Part shown: positions 7,921 through 16,222 of the stretch, piece after piece | Layout: every line of letters starts with the position of its first letter | How positions within the stretch are numbered: the first letter of the stretch is position 1 | Assembly: GCA_943368345.1 (NCBI GenBank) | Contig: CALRKY020000040.1 | Coordinates: 1 to 21,109 of the forward strand | DNA: 21,109 nt | Origin: JADCGM01 sp943368345 | GTDB taxonomy: Bacteria; Pseudomonadota; Alphaproteobacteria; Sphingomonadales; Sphingomonadaceae | Direction: 5' to 3' | Notes under the pieces: model-generated | Databases searched by the model: none | Seen by the model: the letters and a program-made list of their open reading frames with translations, nothing else | What the model was told of the DNA's origin: nothing | Made by a program: the position numbers and the translations under genes

Positions 7921-9174
7921 CTACATGTCCAGCAGGATGCGCGACGGGTCCTCGATGGCATCCTTGACCCGCACAAGGAACGTCACAGCCTCGCGGCCGT
8001 CGATCAGGCGGTGGTCGTAGCTGAGCGCGAGGTACATCATCGGGCGGATAACGATCTGGCCATTCCGCACTACCGGCCGGTCTTCGATCCGGTGCATCCC
8101 GAGCACGGCGGACTGCGGCGGGTTGATGATCGGCGTGGACATCAGGGACCCGAACACTCCACCGTTGGAGATTGTGAAGGTGCCGCCCTGCAGCTCCTCG
8201 AGCTTGATCTGGCCATCACGGGCCCGGCGGCCAAAATCGCCGATCGCCTTTTCGGTATCGGCGAATGACCGTTTGTCGGCATCGCGCAGCACTGGCACGA
8301 CCAGACCGCCCGGCGACGACACCGCGACCCCGATATCGGCATAGTCGCGGTAGACAATTTCATCGCCCTCAATCGCCGCATTGACCGAGGGGACATCACG
8401 CAGCGCCATGGTGCAGGCGTGGACGAAGAAGGACATGAAGCCGAGCCGGACGCCGTGCTTCTTTTCGAACTGGTCGCGGTAGGTGTCGCGTGCCGCCATC
8501 ACAGCCGACATATCGACATCATTGAACGTCGTCAGCATCGCTGCGGTATTCTGGGCTTCCTTCAGGCGGCGGGCGATGGTCTGCCGCAGCCGGGTCATCC
8601 GGACCCGCTCCTCATTGCGGCCAGCTGGCAAACCGGTCGCATGGCCGAGTGTCATCTGCCCCGCTGCCGGCACCGCGACCTGCGGGGCCGCAGCAACCAA
8701 ACGCGCGCTGCCATTGTCGATGGCTGACAGCACATCCCCCTTGGTCAACCGCCCATCCTTGCCCGACGCCGCGACCGAAGCCGGGTCGATATTATAGTCG
8801 CCGAGCAAGCGGCGGACCGCCGGGGCAATGGCCTCATAGGCCACGGGTTCCGCAACCGGTGCCGGTGCTGGTGCCGCCACGGGCGCAACCACCTTTGGCG
8901 GAGCCTGCACCACCGCTGCCTTCGCCGGAGCGGCCCCTGCCGCTTCGATGCGCGCGATCACCGTGCCAACCGCGACGGTTTCCCCGACCTTCGCCAGCTG
9001 CTCCCCCATCACCCCGTCGATCGGGGACGGCACTTCGACCGCAACCTTGTCGGTTTCCAGGCTGACGATCGGTTCATCAGCCTTCACCGGGTCGCCGGGC
9101 TGCTTCAGCCACTGGCCGACCCCGGCTTCGGTGATCGATTCGCCCAGCGGTGGAATGGTGACGTCGGTTGCCAT
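7921..9174 (-). CDS. sucB: 2-oxoglutarate dehydrogenase E2, dihydrolipoyl succinyltransferase
   Basis: A 417-residue E2 subunit that transfers the succinyl group from E1 to CoA and forms the complex core. One lipoyl domain (1-78) carries the lipoylation site ETDKVAVEV, Lys43. An Ala/Pro-rich flexible linker (about 80-112) precedes the peripheral-subunit-binding domain (about 113-150, AIAPAVRRLLGDYNID...GRLTKGDV). The C-terminal acyltransferase domain ends with YDHRLIDGREA, catalytic His388 and Asp392. SIT near residue 13-15 and the motif SPGGLVVPVLR are as expected for succinyl- rather than acetyltransferases. The ATG at 9174 is 8 nt from the sucA stop with a weak GGGAT ribosome binding site, so coupling is likely. 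Confidence 0.97.
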   Translation of the reverse strand: MATDVTIPPLGESITEAGVGQWLKQPGDPVKADEPIVSLETDKVAVEVPSPIDGVMGEQLAKVGETVAVGTVIARIEAAGAAPAKAAVVQAPPKVVAPVAAPAPAPVAEPVAYEAIAPAVRRLLGDYNIDPASVAASGKDGRLTKGDVLSAIDNGSARLVAAAPQVAVPAAGQMTLGHATGLPAGRNEERVRMTRLRQTIARRLKEAQNTAAMLTTFNDVDMSAVMAARDTYRDQFEKKHGVRLGFMSFFVHACTMALRDVPSVNAAIEGDEIVYRDYADIGVAVSSPGGLVVPVLRDADKRSFADTEKAIGDFGRRARDGQIKLEELQGGTFTISNGGVFGSLMSTPIINPPQSAVLGMHRIEDRPVVRNGQIVIRPMMYLALSYDHRLIDGREAVTFLVRVKDAIEDPSRILLDM

Positions 9175-9182
9175 AAGTATCC

Positions 9183-12122
9183 CTAGCCCGATTTCTGTCT
9201 GGATTTGAGGCCGCTGCGGATCGCGGCATTGACCTCGGATTTGCTGGCGCCCAGCGCTTCGGCCACCAGCTTCGCCTGCTCGGCATTGTGGCGGCGCATC
9301 AGCCCGGTTGCAGTCGCGGCTGCCGCTGCCCGACCGGCATAGACCGGACGCTTACCGAGTGCGTCCTCGATGAAGGATTCCACAAAGCTCCACGCCCCGG
9401 CGTTGCGCGGCTCCTCCTGCGCCCAGACGATCGTCTCGGCATTGGGGAAACGGCCAACCTCTTCGATCAAGGCCGCCGACGGGAAGGGATACAACTGCTC
9501 GACCCGCAGGATGGCGATATCGTCGCGCCGTTCCTTGTCGCGGGCTTCGGCCAGGTCGAAATAGACTTTCCCCGAACACAGCACGACGCGGCGCACCTTG
9601 TCATGGTTCAGGTCGGCATCGTCCCACAGCACCCGGTGGAAGCTGGTTCCCTCCCCCATCTCGGCCAGACGGGACACCGCTTTCTTGTGCCGCAGCAGCG
9701 ACTTGGGCGTCATGATGATCAGCGGCTTGCGAAACGGCCGCAGCATCTGCCGCCGCAGGATGTGGAAATAATTGGACGGCGTCGTGCAATTGGCAATCTG
9801 CAGATTGTCCTCGGCACAGAGCTGCAAATATCGCTCCAGTCGCGCCGAACTATGCTCCGGTCCCTGCCCTTCATATCCGTGCGGCAGCAGCATGACGAGG
9901 CCATTGGCCCGCAGCCATTTGACCTCGCCCGACGCGATGAACTGGTCAATGATCACCTGCGCCCCGTTGGCGAAATCACCAAACTGCGCCTCCCACAACA
10001 CCAGCGTTTTCGGTTCGGCCAGCGCATAGCCATATTCAAACCCCAGCACCCCGAACTCACTCAGCGGGGAATCGAGCACCTCGATATTGGGGGCGACCTT
10101 GGCGAGCGGCAGATATTTGGCACCGCTGGTCTGGTCAATCCAGACCGCATGCCGCTGACTGAAGGTTCCCCGCCCCGAATCCTGGCCGGACAGCCGGACG
10201 CCATAGCCTTCCTGCAGCAGCGTCCCGAACGCCAGCGCCTCGGCAGTGGCCCAGTCCACGCCCTCGCCAGACCGCAGCGTGTCGGCACGACCTTCGATCA
10301 CCCGCGCCAGCGTCTTGTGGATCGCAAATGTCTCAGGAACCGTGGTGACGGCCCCGCCAGCCTCCGCCAGCCGCTCTGCCGACACGCCGGTGGCGGCGCT
10401 GCGCCGGGCGGTGACCGGATCGGCCGGCTTTGACAGGCCGGACCAGCGGCCTTCAAACCAGTCGGCCTTGTTCGGGGCATAGGATTTTGCCCCATCGAAA
10501 TCCCCGTCGAGCCGGGCGAGATATTGGTCGGTGGCCTCTGCGAACCAGGCATCGTCAATGACGCCCTGCGCCTTCAGCCGCTCGGCATAGCCTTCGCTCA
10601 CCGGGCGCTGCTTGCGGATTTTCGCGTACATCAGCGGCTGGGTGAAGCTTGGCTCGTCGGACTCATTGTGCCCGAACCGCCGGTAGCACCACATGTCGAT
10701 GACGACGTCGCGCTTGAACTTCTGGCGGAATTCTGTGGCCAGCTTGGTGACGAACGTCACCGCCTCCGGGTCATCGCCGTTGACGTGGAAAATCGGGGCC
10801 TGCACCACCTTTGCCACATCGGATGGATAGGGCGAAGACCGGGCAAATTGCGGACTGGTGGTAAAGCCGATCTGATTGTTGACGATGAAATGGATGCAGC
10901 CGCCGGTATTGTAACCAGTGAGTCCGGAAAAGCCGAGACATTCGGGGACAATCCCCTGTCCAGCGAAAGCGGCATCGCCGTGCATCAGCACTGGCATCAC
11001 CTCCGTACGGCTGGTGTCGCAGCGCAGCGTCTGCTGCGCCCGGACCTTGCCGAGCACAACCGGGTCCACCGCCTCCAGATGCGATGGGTTGGGGGCTAGC
11101 GAAAGATGGACCTTGATCCCGTCAAAGCTGCGGTCGGTTGAGGTGCCGAGGTGATATTTGACGTCGCCTGACCCACCGACATCGTCCGGATTGGCCGACC
11201 CCCCGGCAAATTCATGGAAAATCGCCCGGAACGGCTTCTGCATGACATTGGCCAGCACGTTCAACCGGCCGCGGTGCGGCATGCCGATGACAATCTCCCG
11301 GACGCCCGACGCCCCGCCATATTTGATGATGCTTTCCAGCGCCGGGATCAGCGACTCCCCGCCATCGAGGCCGAAGCGCTTGGTCCCGACATATTTCTTG
11401 GCGAGGTAGCGCTCAAACTGTTCGGCCTCGATCACCTTGGACAGGATTGCCTTCTGGCCCATGGCGCTGAACTGGATGTCCTTGTCATGGCCTTCGATCC
11501 GTTCCTGGATGAAGCGCCGCTCCTCGACATCGTTGATGTGCATATATTCAACGCCGACCTTGCCGCAGTAGTTGCGGCGCAGGATCTCAACCAGTTCAAT
11601 GACCGTCGCGTTCTGCAACCCGGCGACGCCGCCAAGGTAGATCGGACGGTTGAAATCCTCGGGCTTGAACCCGTGCCATTCCGGCGTCAGGTCGGCCGGC
11701 AATTCCCGCTCGTACATGCCGAGCGGATCGAGATCGCAGGCCAGATGGCCGCGCACCCGGTAGGTGCGGACCAGCAACATGGCGCGGATGGAATCAGCAG
11801 CGGCCTGCTGAACCTGCGCCGTGGTGATGGCGGGCGCAGCGACTGTCGCAGCGGCCGCACGCGCCAGCTTGGCATCGGCCTTTGGCTCGACGCTCATTTG
11901 CATCGGGTCGAGCGCGGCGGTCAGGCTGTCGGTCGGCGTTTGCGGCCAGTTGCTGCGCTGCCACGACGGCCCGCGCGCAATGGTCCGCTCCACCCCGTCA
12001 AAATAGCGGCCCCAAGACGCATCGACGCTGGCCGGGGCATCGAGCCACCGATTGTACAGCGCCTCGATGAACGACGGCCCTACGCCTTCGAGCCCTTGAG
12101 GAAGTTCGCCTTCGTAACCCAT
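9183..12122 (-). CDS. sucA: 2-oxoglutarate dehydrogenase E1 component
   Basis: A 979-residue thiamin diphosphate enzyme that decarboxylates 2-oxoglutarate and succinylates the E2 lipoyl group. The N-terminus has the E2-binding segment FIEALYNRWLDAPASVD (18-34), followed by a variable linker (about 50-110). Active-site landmarks are HRGRLNVL (283-290), HGDAAFAGQG (381-390) with NNQIGF (415-420), which form the ThDP/Mg site, and CYRRFGHNE (479-487). The C-terminal half has the conserved HGYEGQGPEHSSARLERYLQ region. The length is normal for OGDH. An AGGA about 8 nt before ATG 12122 serves as ribosome binding site. A 92-nt gap with a stem-loop separates it from sucD. Confidence 0.98.
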   Translation of the reverse strand: MGYEGELPQGLEGVGPSFIEALYNRWLDAPASVDASWGRYFDGVERTIARGPSWQRSNWPQTPTDSLTAALDPMQMSVEPKADAKLARAAAATVAAPAITTAQVQQAAADSIRAMLLVRTYRVRGHLACDLDPLGMYERELPADLTPEWHGFKPEDFNRPIYLGGVAGLQNATVIELVEILRRNYCGKVGVEYMHINDVEERRFIQERIEGHDKDIQFSAMGQKAILSKVIEAEQFERYLAKKYVGTKRFGLDGGESLIPALESIIKYGGASGVREIVIGMPHRGRLNVLANVMQKPFRAIFHEFAGGSANPDDVGGSGDVKYHLGTSTDRSFDGIKVHLSLAPNPSHLEAVDPVVLGKVRAQQTLRCDTSRTEVMPVLMHGDAAFAGQGIVPECLGFSGLTGYNTGGCIHFIVNNQIGFTTSPQFARSSPYPSDVAKVVQAPIFHVNGDDPEAVTFVTKLATEFRQKFKRDVVIDMWCYRRFGHNESDEPSFTQPLMYAKIRKQRPVSEGYAERLKAQGVIDDAWFAEATDQYLARLDGDFDGAKSYAPNKADWFEGRWSGLSKPADPVTARRSAATGVSAERLAEAGGAVTTVPETFAIHKTLARVIEGRADTLRSGEGVDWATAEALAFGTLLQEGYGVRLSGQDSGRGTFSQRHAVWIDQTSGAKYLPLAKVAPNIEVLDSPLSEFGVLGFEYGYALAEPKTLVLWEAQFGDFANGAQVIIDQFIASGEVKWLRANGLVMLLPHGYEGQGPEHSSARLERYLQLCAEDNLQIANCTTPSNYFHILRRQMLRPFRKPLIIMTPKSLLRHKKAVSRLAEMGEGTSFHRVLWDDADLNHDKVRRVVLCSGKVYFDLAEARDKERRDDIAILRVEQLYPFPSAALIEEVGRFPNAETIVWAQEEPRNAGAWSFVESFIEDALGKRPVYAGRAAAAATATGLMRRHNAEQAKLVAEALGASKSEVNAAIRSGLKSRQKSG

Positions 12123-12160
12123 CGTCTGTTCCTACGGCAACGCAGGCGTCCACATAAGCA

Positions 12161-12194
12161 GCGGGCCGGGATTCGTCACCCCGTGTTTGCCCGC
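12161..12194 (-). promoter_or_regulatory. Nested stem-loop between sucD and sucA
   Basis: GCGGGC (12161-12166) pairs with GCCCGC (12189-12194), and inside it CGGG (12167-12170) pairs with CCCG (12180-12183) around a 9-nt loop. It lies in the only sizeable gap between suc genes besides mdh-sucC. There is no T-run, so an RNA-processing or attenuation site fits better than a strong terminator. Function is inferred. Confidence 0.4.
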
Positions 12195-12214
12195 CTGCCG
12201 ACAAATGCCCCGAT

Positions 12215-13099
12215 TTAGCCCTTGAGGACTTCGAGCAGGGTGGTCCCGAGCGTTGAGGGGCTATCGGCAACGACAATCCCTGCCGACCGCATCGCCTCGA
12301 TCTTGTCCTCGGCGCCGCCCTTGCCGCCCGACACGATGGCACCCGCATGGCCCATCCGGCGGCCCGGTGGGGCGGTGCGGCCAGCGATGAAGCCGACCAT
12401 CGGCTTCTTGCGGCCCTTCTTTGCCTCGGACTTCAGGAAGTCGGCGGCCTCTTCTTCTGCGGAGCCACCAATTTCGCCGATCATGATGATCGACTTGGTC
12501 GCATCATCTGCCAGGAACAGCTCCAACATGTCGATGAAGTTGGTGCCGTTGACCGGATCGCCGCCGATCCCGACCGCGGTGGTCTGGCCAAGTTTCGCCT
12601 GCGTCGTCTGAAACACCGCCTCATAGGTCAGCGTACCCGAACGCGACACGACGCCAACCGAGCCTTTTGAGAAGATATTCCCCGGCATGATGCCGATGCG
12701 GCATTCATTCGGCGTCAGCACACCCGGGCAGTTCGGCCCGATCAGCCGCGATTTGGAGCCAACCAGTGCGCGTTTCACCGGGATCATGTCGAGCACCGGA
12801 ATACCCTCAGTGATGCAAATGATCAGCGGAATTTCCGCCGCAATTGCCTCCAGGATCGCATCGGCTGCCCCCGGCGGCGGCACGAACACCACGCTGGCAT
12901 CGGCACCGGTTGCATCACGAGCTTCGGCGACGGTGTTGAACACCGGCAGGCCAAGATGGCTGGTGCCACCCTTGCCCGGCGCGGTGCCGCCGACCATTTG
13001 CGTGCCATAGGCAATCGACATTTCGGCATGGAAGCTGCCGGTCTTGCCGGTGAAGCCCTGGGTGAGGACCCGCGTGTTCTTGTTGATCAGGATCGACAT
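12215..13099 (-). CDS. sucD: Succinyl-CoA ligase (ADP-forming) alpha subunit
   Basis: A 294-residue subunit that binds CoA and carries the phosphohistidine intermediate in succinyl-CoA to succinate conversion, coupled to ATP or GTP formation. The N-terminal CoA-binding Rossmann domain shows QGFTGKTGSFH (14-24) and GGTAPGKGG (37-45). The central region has GPNCPGV. The active histidine is His251 in GRRMGHAGAI; SGGKG follows. Length and motifs match E. coli SucD. ATG 13099 lies 3 nt after the sucC stop, as usual for this pair. Confidence 0.98.
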   Translation of the reverse strand: MSILINKNTRVLTQGFTGKTGSFHAEMSIAYGTQMVGGTAPGKGGTSHLGLPVFNTVAEARDATGADASVVFVPPPGAADAILEAIAAEIPLIICITEGIPVLDMIPVKRALVGSKSRLIGPNCPGVLTPNECRIGIMPGNIFSKGSVGVVSRSGTLTYEAVFQTTQAKLGQTTAVGIGGDPVNGTNFIDMLELFLADDATKSIIMIGEIGGSAEEEAADFLKSEAKKGRKKPMVGFIAGRTAPPGRRMGHAGAIVSGGKGGAEDKIEAMRSAGIVVADSPSTLGTTLLEVLKG

Positions 13100-13102
13100 C
13101 GC

Positions 13103-14299
13103 TCAGGCCGCCTTCTTCACTTCGGCGACGATCTTCTTCGCCGCATCACCCAGATCGTCCGCCGACACGATCGGCAGACCACTTTCGGCCATGATTTTCT
13201 TGCCCTCGGCGACATTGGTGCCCTCCAGCCGGACGACCAGCGGCACCGCCAGCTTCACCTCCCGCGCTGCGGCCACAACGCCCTCGGCGATGATGTCGCA
13301 TTTCATGATGCCGCCGAAGATGTTGACGAGAATGCCCTTCACATTCGGATCGCCCAGGATGATCTTGAACGCCGCCGTCACCTTTTCCTTCGACGCGCCG
13401 CCGCCGACATCAAGGAAGTTGGCCGGAAACATGCCATTCAGCTTGATGATGTCCATCGTTGCCATGGCAAGGCCCGCGCCGTTGACCATGCAGCCGATGT
13501 CGCCGTCGAGCTTGATATAGGCGAGGTCATATTTCGACGCCTCAATCTCCATCGCATCCTCTTCGGTGAGATCGCGCAGGTCAGCGAACTCGGGATGGCG
13601 GTAGAGTGCGTTGGAATCGAAGCTCATCTTGGTATCGAGCACGAGCAGCTTGCCGCCGCTCTCAGCCAGCGGATTAATCTCCAGCTGGGAACAATCGAGC
13701 GCGACAAACGCCTTGTACAGCTGCGCCACCAGCACCTGGCATTGTTTGTTAAGGTCACCGTCCAGCTTCAGCGCATAGGCGATGGTCCGGCCATGATGCG
13801 GCTGGATACCCGCGACTGGATCGACGGTAATCGTGACGATCTTTTCCGGCGTGTCATGCGCCACCGCCTCGATGTCCATCCCGCCTTCGGTCGACGCGAC
13901 AATCGCCACCTGGCCCGACGCCCGGTCGACCAGCATTGACAGATAATATTCCTTGCCGATGTCGACACCGTCGGTGACGTACAGCCGGTTCACCTGCTTG
14001 CCCGCATCGCCGGTCTGGATGGTCACCAGCGTATTGCCGAGCATGTCCTTGGCATGTGCCCCAACTTCCTCGACCGACTTCGCCAGTCGAACCCCGCCCT
14101 TGGCCTCCGGCGACAATTCCTTGAACTTGCCCTTGCCGCGCCCCCCGGCGTGGATCTGCGACTTCACCACATACAGCGGCCCCGGCAGCGTTTTCGCCGC
14201 CGCCACCGCCTCATCAACGGTCAGCGCGGCAATGCCCGCCGGGATCGGAACGCCGAACTTCGCCAGCAATTCCTTGGCCTGATATTCGTGAATGTTCAT
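13103..14299 (-). CDS. sucC: Succinyl-CoA ligase (ADP-forming) beta subunit
   Basis: A 398-residue subunit supplying the ATP-grasp nucleotide site and the succinate site. It starts MNIHEYQAKELL, the invariant family N-terminus. ATP-grasp landmarks include Lys46 in VVKSQIHAGGRGKGK and LEINPLAE; the C-terminal ligase domain has LDVGGGA and VNIFGGI. The frame stays open 63 nt further upstream, but that stretch runs into the hairpin repeat and lacks family similarity, so ATG 14299 is the start, with an AGGA about 11 nt upstream. Confidence 0.98.
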   Translation of the reverse strand: MNIHEYQAKELLAKFGVPIPAGIAALTVDEAVAAAKTLPGPLYVVKSQIHAGGRGKGKFKELSPEAKGGVRLAKSVEEVGAHAKDMLGNTLVTIQTGDAGKQVNRLYVTDGVDIGKEYYLSMLVDRASGQVAIVASTEGGMDIEAVAHDTPEKIVTITVDPVAGIQPHHGRTIAYALKLDGDLNKQCQVLVAQLYKAFVALDCSQLEINPLAESGGKLLVLDTKMSFDSNALYRHPEFADLRDLTEEDAMEIEASKYDLAYIKLDGDIGCMVNGAGLAMATMDIIKLNGMFPANFLDVGGGASKEKVTAAFKIILGDPNVKGILVNIFGGIMKCDIIAEGVVAAAREVKLAVPLVVRLEGTNVAEGKKIMAESGLPIVSADDLGDAAKKIVAEVKKAA

Positions 14300-14327
14300 G
14301 CGTCCGTCTTCCTCTCGACCCTCTTCC

Positions 14328-14402
14328 CCGCTCATCCCGAGCGAAGTCGAGGGACGCACCACCGGGCATCCTGCGTCCCTCGACTTCGCCCGGGATGAGC
14401 GG
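14328..14402. repeat. Long inverted repeat (REP-like hairpin) between mdh and sucC
   Basis: Arms of 31 bp at 14328-14358 and 14372-14402 are inverted copies with a single mismatch (14340 against 14390) and a 13-nt loop. The core is GAGCGAAGTCGAGGGACGCA. I recall near-identical units as a dispersed intergenic repeat in sphingomonad genomes; no second copy was seen in this window. In the operon transcript it would fold into a very stable hairpin just after the mdh stop codon. Confidence 0.9.
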
Positions 14403-14424
14403 TGCGGGGAGCAGGACGAGCGAC

Positions 14425-15387
14425 CTAGTTCAAACTCGGATCAATCGCCTTGCAGGCCACCAGCAGTTCCTTCACTGCATCGACCGACACCGTGAAATTG
14501 GCCTGAGCCTCGGGCGTCAGGGCAATCTCGACCACCTTTTCCACGCCGCCAGCCCCAATCACGCAGGGCACGCCGACATACAAGTCGTTGACACCGTACT
14601 GGCCGGTCAGGTTCACCGCCGCTGGCAGCACGCGCTTCTTGTCCTTCAGATAGGCCTCAGCCATTTCGATGCCGCTGGTCGCCGGAGCGTAATAGGCCGA
14701 ACCGGTTTTCAGCAGCGCGACAATCTCGCCGCCGCCGCTGCGGGTGCGCTGCACGATGGCGTCGATGCGTTCCTTGGTCGACCAGCCCATCTTGATGAGG
14801 TCGGGGATCGGGATACCGGCGACGGTTGAATATTCCACGACCGGCACCATCGTGTCGCCGTGGCCGCCGAGCACAAAGGCGGTGACATCCTGCACACTGA
14901 CCTTGAACTCGTCGGCGAGGAAATGCCGGAAGCGGGCGGAATCGAGCACCCCGGCCATGCCGACGACCATGTGGTGCGGCAGCTTGGAGAATTCGCGCAG
15001 GGCCCAGACCATCGCGTCGAGTGGGTTGGTGATGCAGATCACAAAGGCACCGGGCGCATTGGCGGCAATGCCCTCGCCAACCGCCTTCATCACCTTCAGA
15101 TTGATGCCGAGCAGATCGTCGCGGCTCATGCCGGGTTTGCGGGCAATACCGGCGGTCACGATGATGACATCGGCCCCGGCGATATCGGCATAATCATTCG
15201 AGCCCTTGAGGTTCACATCGAACCCTTCGACCGGCGCGCACTGCGCCAGATCGAGCGCCTTGCCCTGCGGAATGCCCTCGACCACGTCGAACAACACGAT
15301 GTCGCCGAGTTCCTTCGACGCCGCGAGGTGCGCCAGCGTTCCGCCGATGTTGCCAGCCCCGATCAGGGCAATTTTCTTGCGAGCCAT
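14425..15387 (-). CDS. mdh: Malate dehydrogenase
   Basis: A 320-residue LDH-like malate dehydrogenase that interconverts malate and oxaloacetate with NAD. The N-terminal Rossmann motif is GAGNIGG (10-16), with Asp34 ending the second strand as expected for NAD preference. Substrate arginines Arg83 and Arg89 lie in ARKPGMSRDD, Asp149 and Arg152 in GVLDSARFR, and the catalytic His176 in GGHGDTM. The Arg83 position identifies MDH rather than lactate dehydrogenase, which has Gln there. The frame remains open upstream to 15711, but the family N-terminus begins at ATG 15387, with GGAAAG about 8 nt before it. It is the first gene of the TCA operon. Confidence 0.98.
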   Translation of the reverse strand: MARKKIALIGAGNIGGTLAHLAASKELGDIVLFDVVEGIPQGKALDLAQCAPVEGFDVNLKGSNDYADIAGADVIIVTAGIARKPGMSRDDLLGINLKVMKAVGEGIAANAPGAFVICITNPLDAMVWALREFSKLPHHMVVGMAGVLDSARFRHFLADEFKVSVQDVTAFVLGGHGDTMVPVVEYSTVAGIPIPDLIKMGWSTKERIDAIVQRTRSGGGEIVALLKTGSAYYAPATSGIEMAEAYLKDKKRVLPAAVNLTGQYGVNDLYVGVPCVIGAGGVEKVVEIALTPEAQANFTVSVDAVKELLVACKAIDPSLN

Positions 15388-15454
15388 GGCCGTCTTTCCG
15401 ATAGATTTGATCAAGGAACGACCGCACGATACTCGTCCAGCCGAGGCGGGGTCC

Positions 15455-15483
15455 GGATAGGATGATTCGACATGAGGGGCAAG
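15455..15483 (-). promoter_or_regulatory. Candidate promoter of the mdh-suc-lpd operon
   Basis: On the minus strand CTTGCC (15483-15478) and CTATCC (15460-15455) are separated by exactly 17 nt. This resembles the alphaproteobacterial sigma-70 pattern CTTGAC-N17-CTATAT (5/6 and 4/6 matches). It lies about 68 nt upstream of mdh ATG. No experimental support. Confidence 0.45.
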
Positions 15484-15498
15484 GCAGTTTCCCTTGCC
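15478..15498. promoter_or_regulatory. Palindrome overlapping the mdh -35: candidate operator
   Basis: GGCAAGG (15478-15484) and CCTTGCC (15492-15498) form a perfect inverted repeat with a 7-nt centre. The left half-site contains the whole -35 hexamer of the candidate mdh promoter, so a bound dimeric regulator could block or assist RNA polymerase. The regulator is unknown. A hairpin in a transcript is the alternative reading. Confidence 0.5.
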
Positions 15499-15568
15499 GT
15501 GCCGAAAGCAGCGTTGCACATTACGGGACGTAGGCTCGGCCGGTGGGTCGGACGGTGGGAGAGCGACG

Positions 15569-16222
15569 ATGGCACATGCACAGCGCTGGTGGCGGATTTG
15601 TTTCGTCCTGGGATTGGTGACGATCGGAACCGTAGGCTGGTTCGCCTCCCGACAGGTACCCGATTGCGGCGTACCGGTGGATGCGCCGATGATCGTGTTC
15701 GAACTCGCCACAAGCCAAGCCGAGCTCGGACAGGTGCTGGACTGCCGGCCACGACTTCAGGAGCTTGATCAGCAGAATATCGTCGATCTCAGCCTGTTCA
15801 TCTGGGCCTATGCCGGATTCCTGATGGCCTTTGCGCTCGCGGCGGGGGTCCGGCCCTGGTTGGTCTTCACCCTGACGGCGGGCATCATCATCGGCGATCT
15901 CGTCGAAACCACCGGCCTGCGCAGCATAGCGGCGGCATGGCCGGGGTTTGACCCGGCCTCCCTGATGCCGCTGATGGTTTCCGCCCGCCTCAAATTCATC
16001 CTGATCGGTGCGCTGATGATCGAAGGCGGCTGGCGTCTCGCCCAATTGGGCCAGCGGGTGACCGGCGGCATCATCGCCGTTGGCGGCATCGGCTGCATCG
16101 CCGTGTTGTTTGACGCTGGTCGCATCGCCAGCGCCCTGACCGCCGCCGCCTGGCTGGTCATCCTCGGTCTGGCGCTGGTCAGGGGGTTTCGGCGGCCTGC
16201 TCCAGCGTCACCGGGCGCTTGA
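15569..16222 (+). CDS. Multi-pass membrane protein of unknown function
   Basis: A 217-residue protein with about six hydrophobic helices: an N-terminal one (near 6-26), a hydrophilic loop of about 55 residues with two cysteines (DCGVP and LDCRP) that probably faces the periplasm, then helices around FIWAYAGFLMAFALAAG, WLVFTLTAGIIIGDL, LKFILIGALMIEGG, GGIIAVGGIGCIAV and AWLVILGLALV. The loop motif PMIVFELATSQAEL looks like a conserved feature of an uncharacterised membrane family. ATG 15569 is chosen because GGGAGAG precedes it by 5 nt; an upstream ATG at 15494 has none and lies in the palindrome. Its 3' end overlaps the emrB 3' end by 44 nt, tail to tail. Confidence 0.75.
   Translation: MAHAQRWWRICFVLGLVTIGTVGWFASRQVPDCGVPVDAPMIVFELATSQAELGQVLDCRPRLQELDQQNIVDLSLFIWAYAGFLMAFALAAGVRPWLVFTLTAGIIIGDLVETTGLRSIAAAWPGFDPASLMPLMVSARLKFILIGALMIEGGWRLAQLGQRVTGGIIAVGGIGCIAVLFDAGRIASALTAAAWLVILGLALVRGFRRPAPASPGA

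Noticed and set aside
9288..10433. Long open frame on the plus strand inside sucA (381 codons)
   Set aside because: Antisense shadow of a highly conserved gene in GC-rich DNA; its translation has no recognisable motif.
12956..13939. Plus-strand frame opposite sucD and sucC (327 codons)
   Set aside because: Opposite two well-supported genes and without any family feature.
14300..14362. Upstream extension of sucC to 14362
   Set aside because: The extra residues are encoded by the hairpin repeat arm, and the family N-terminus MNIHEYQ starts at 14299.
15388..15711. Upstream extension of mdh to 15711
   Set aside because: The extension runs through the promoter-like region and the palindrome; the NAD-binding fold starts right after ATG 15387.
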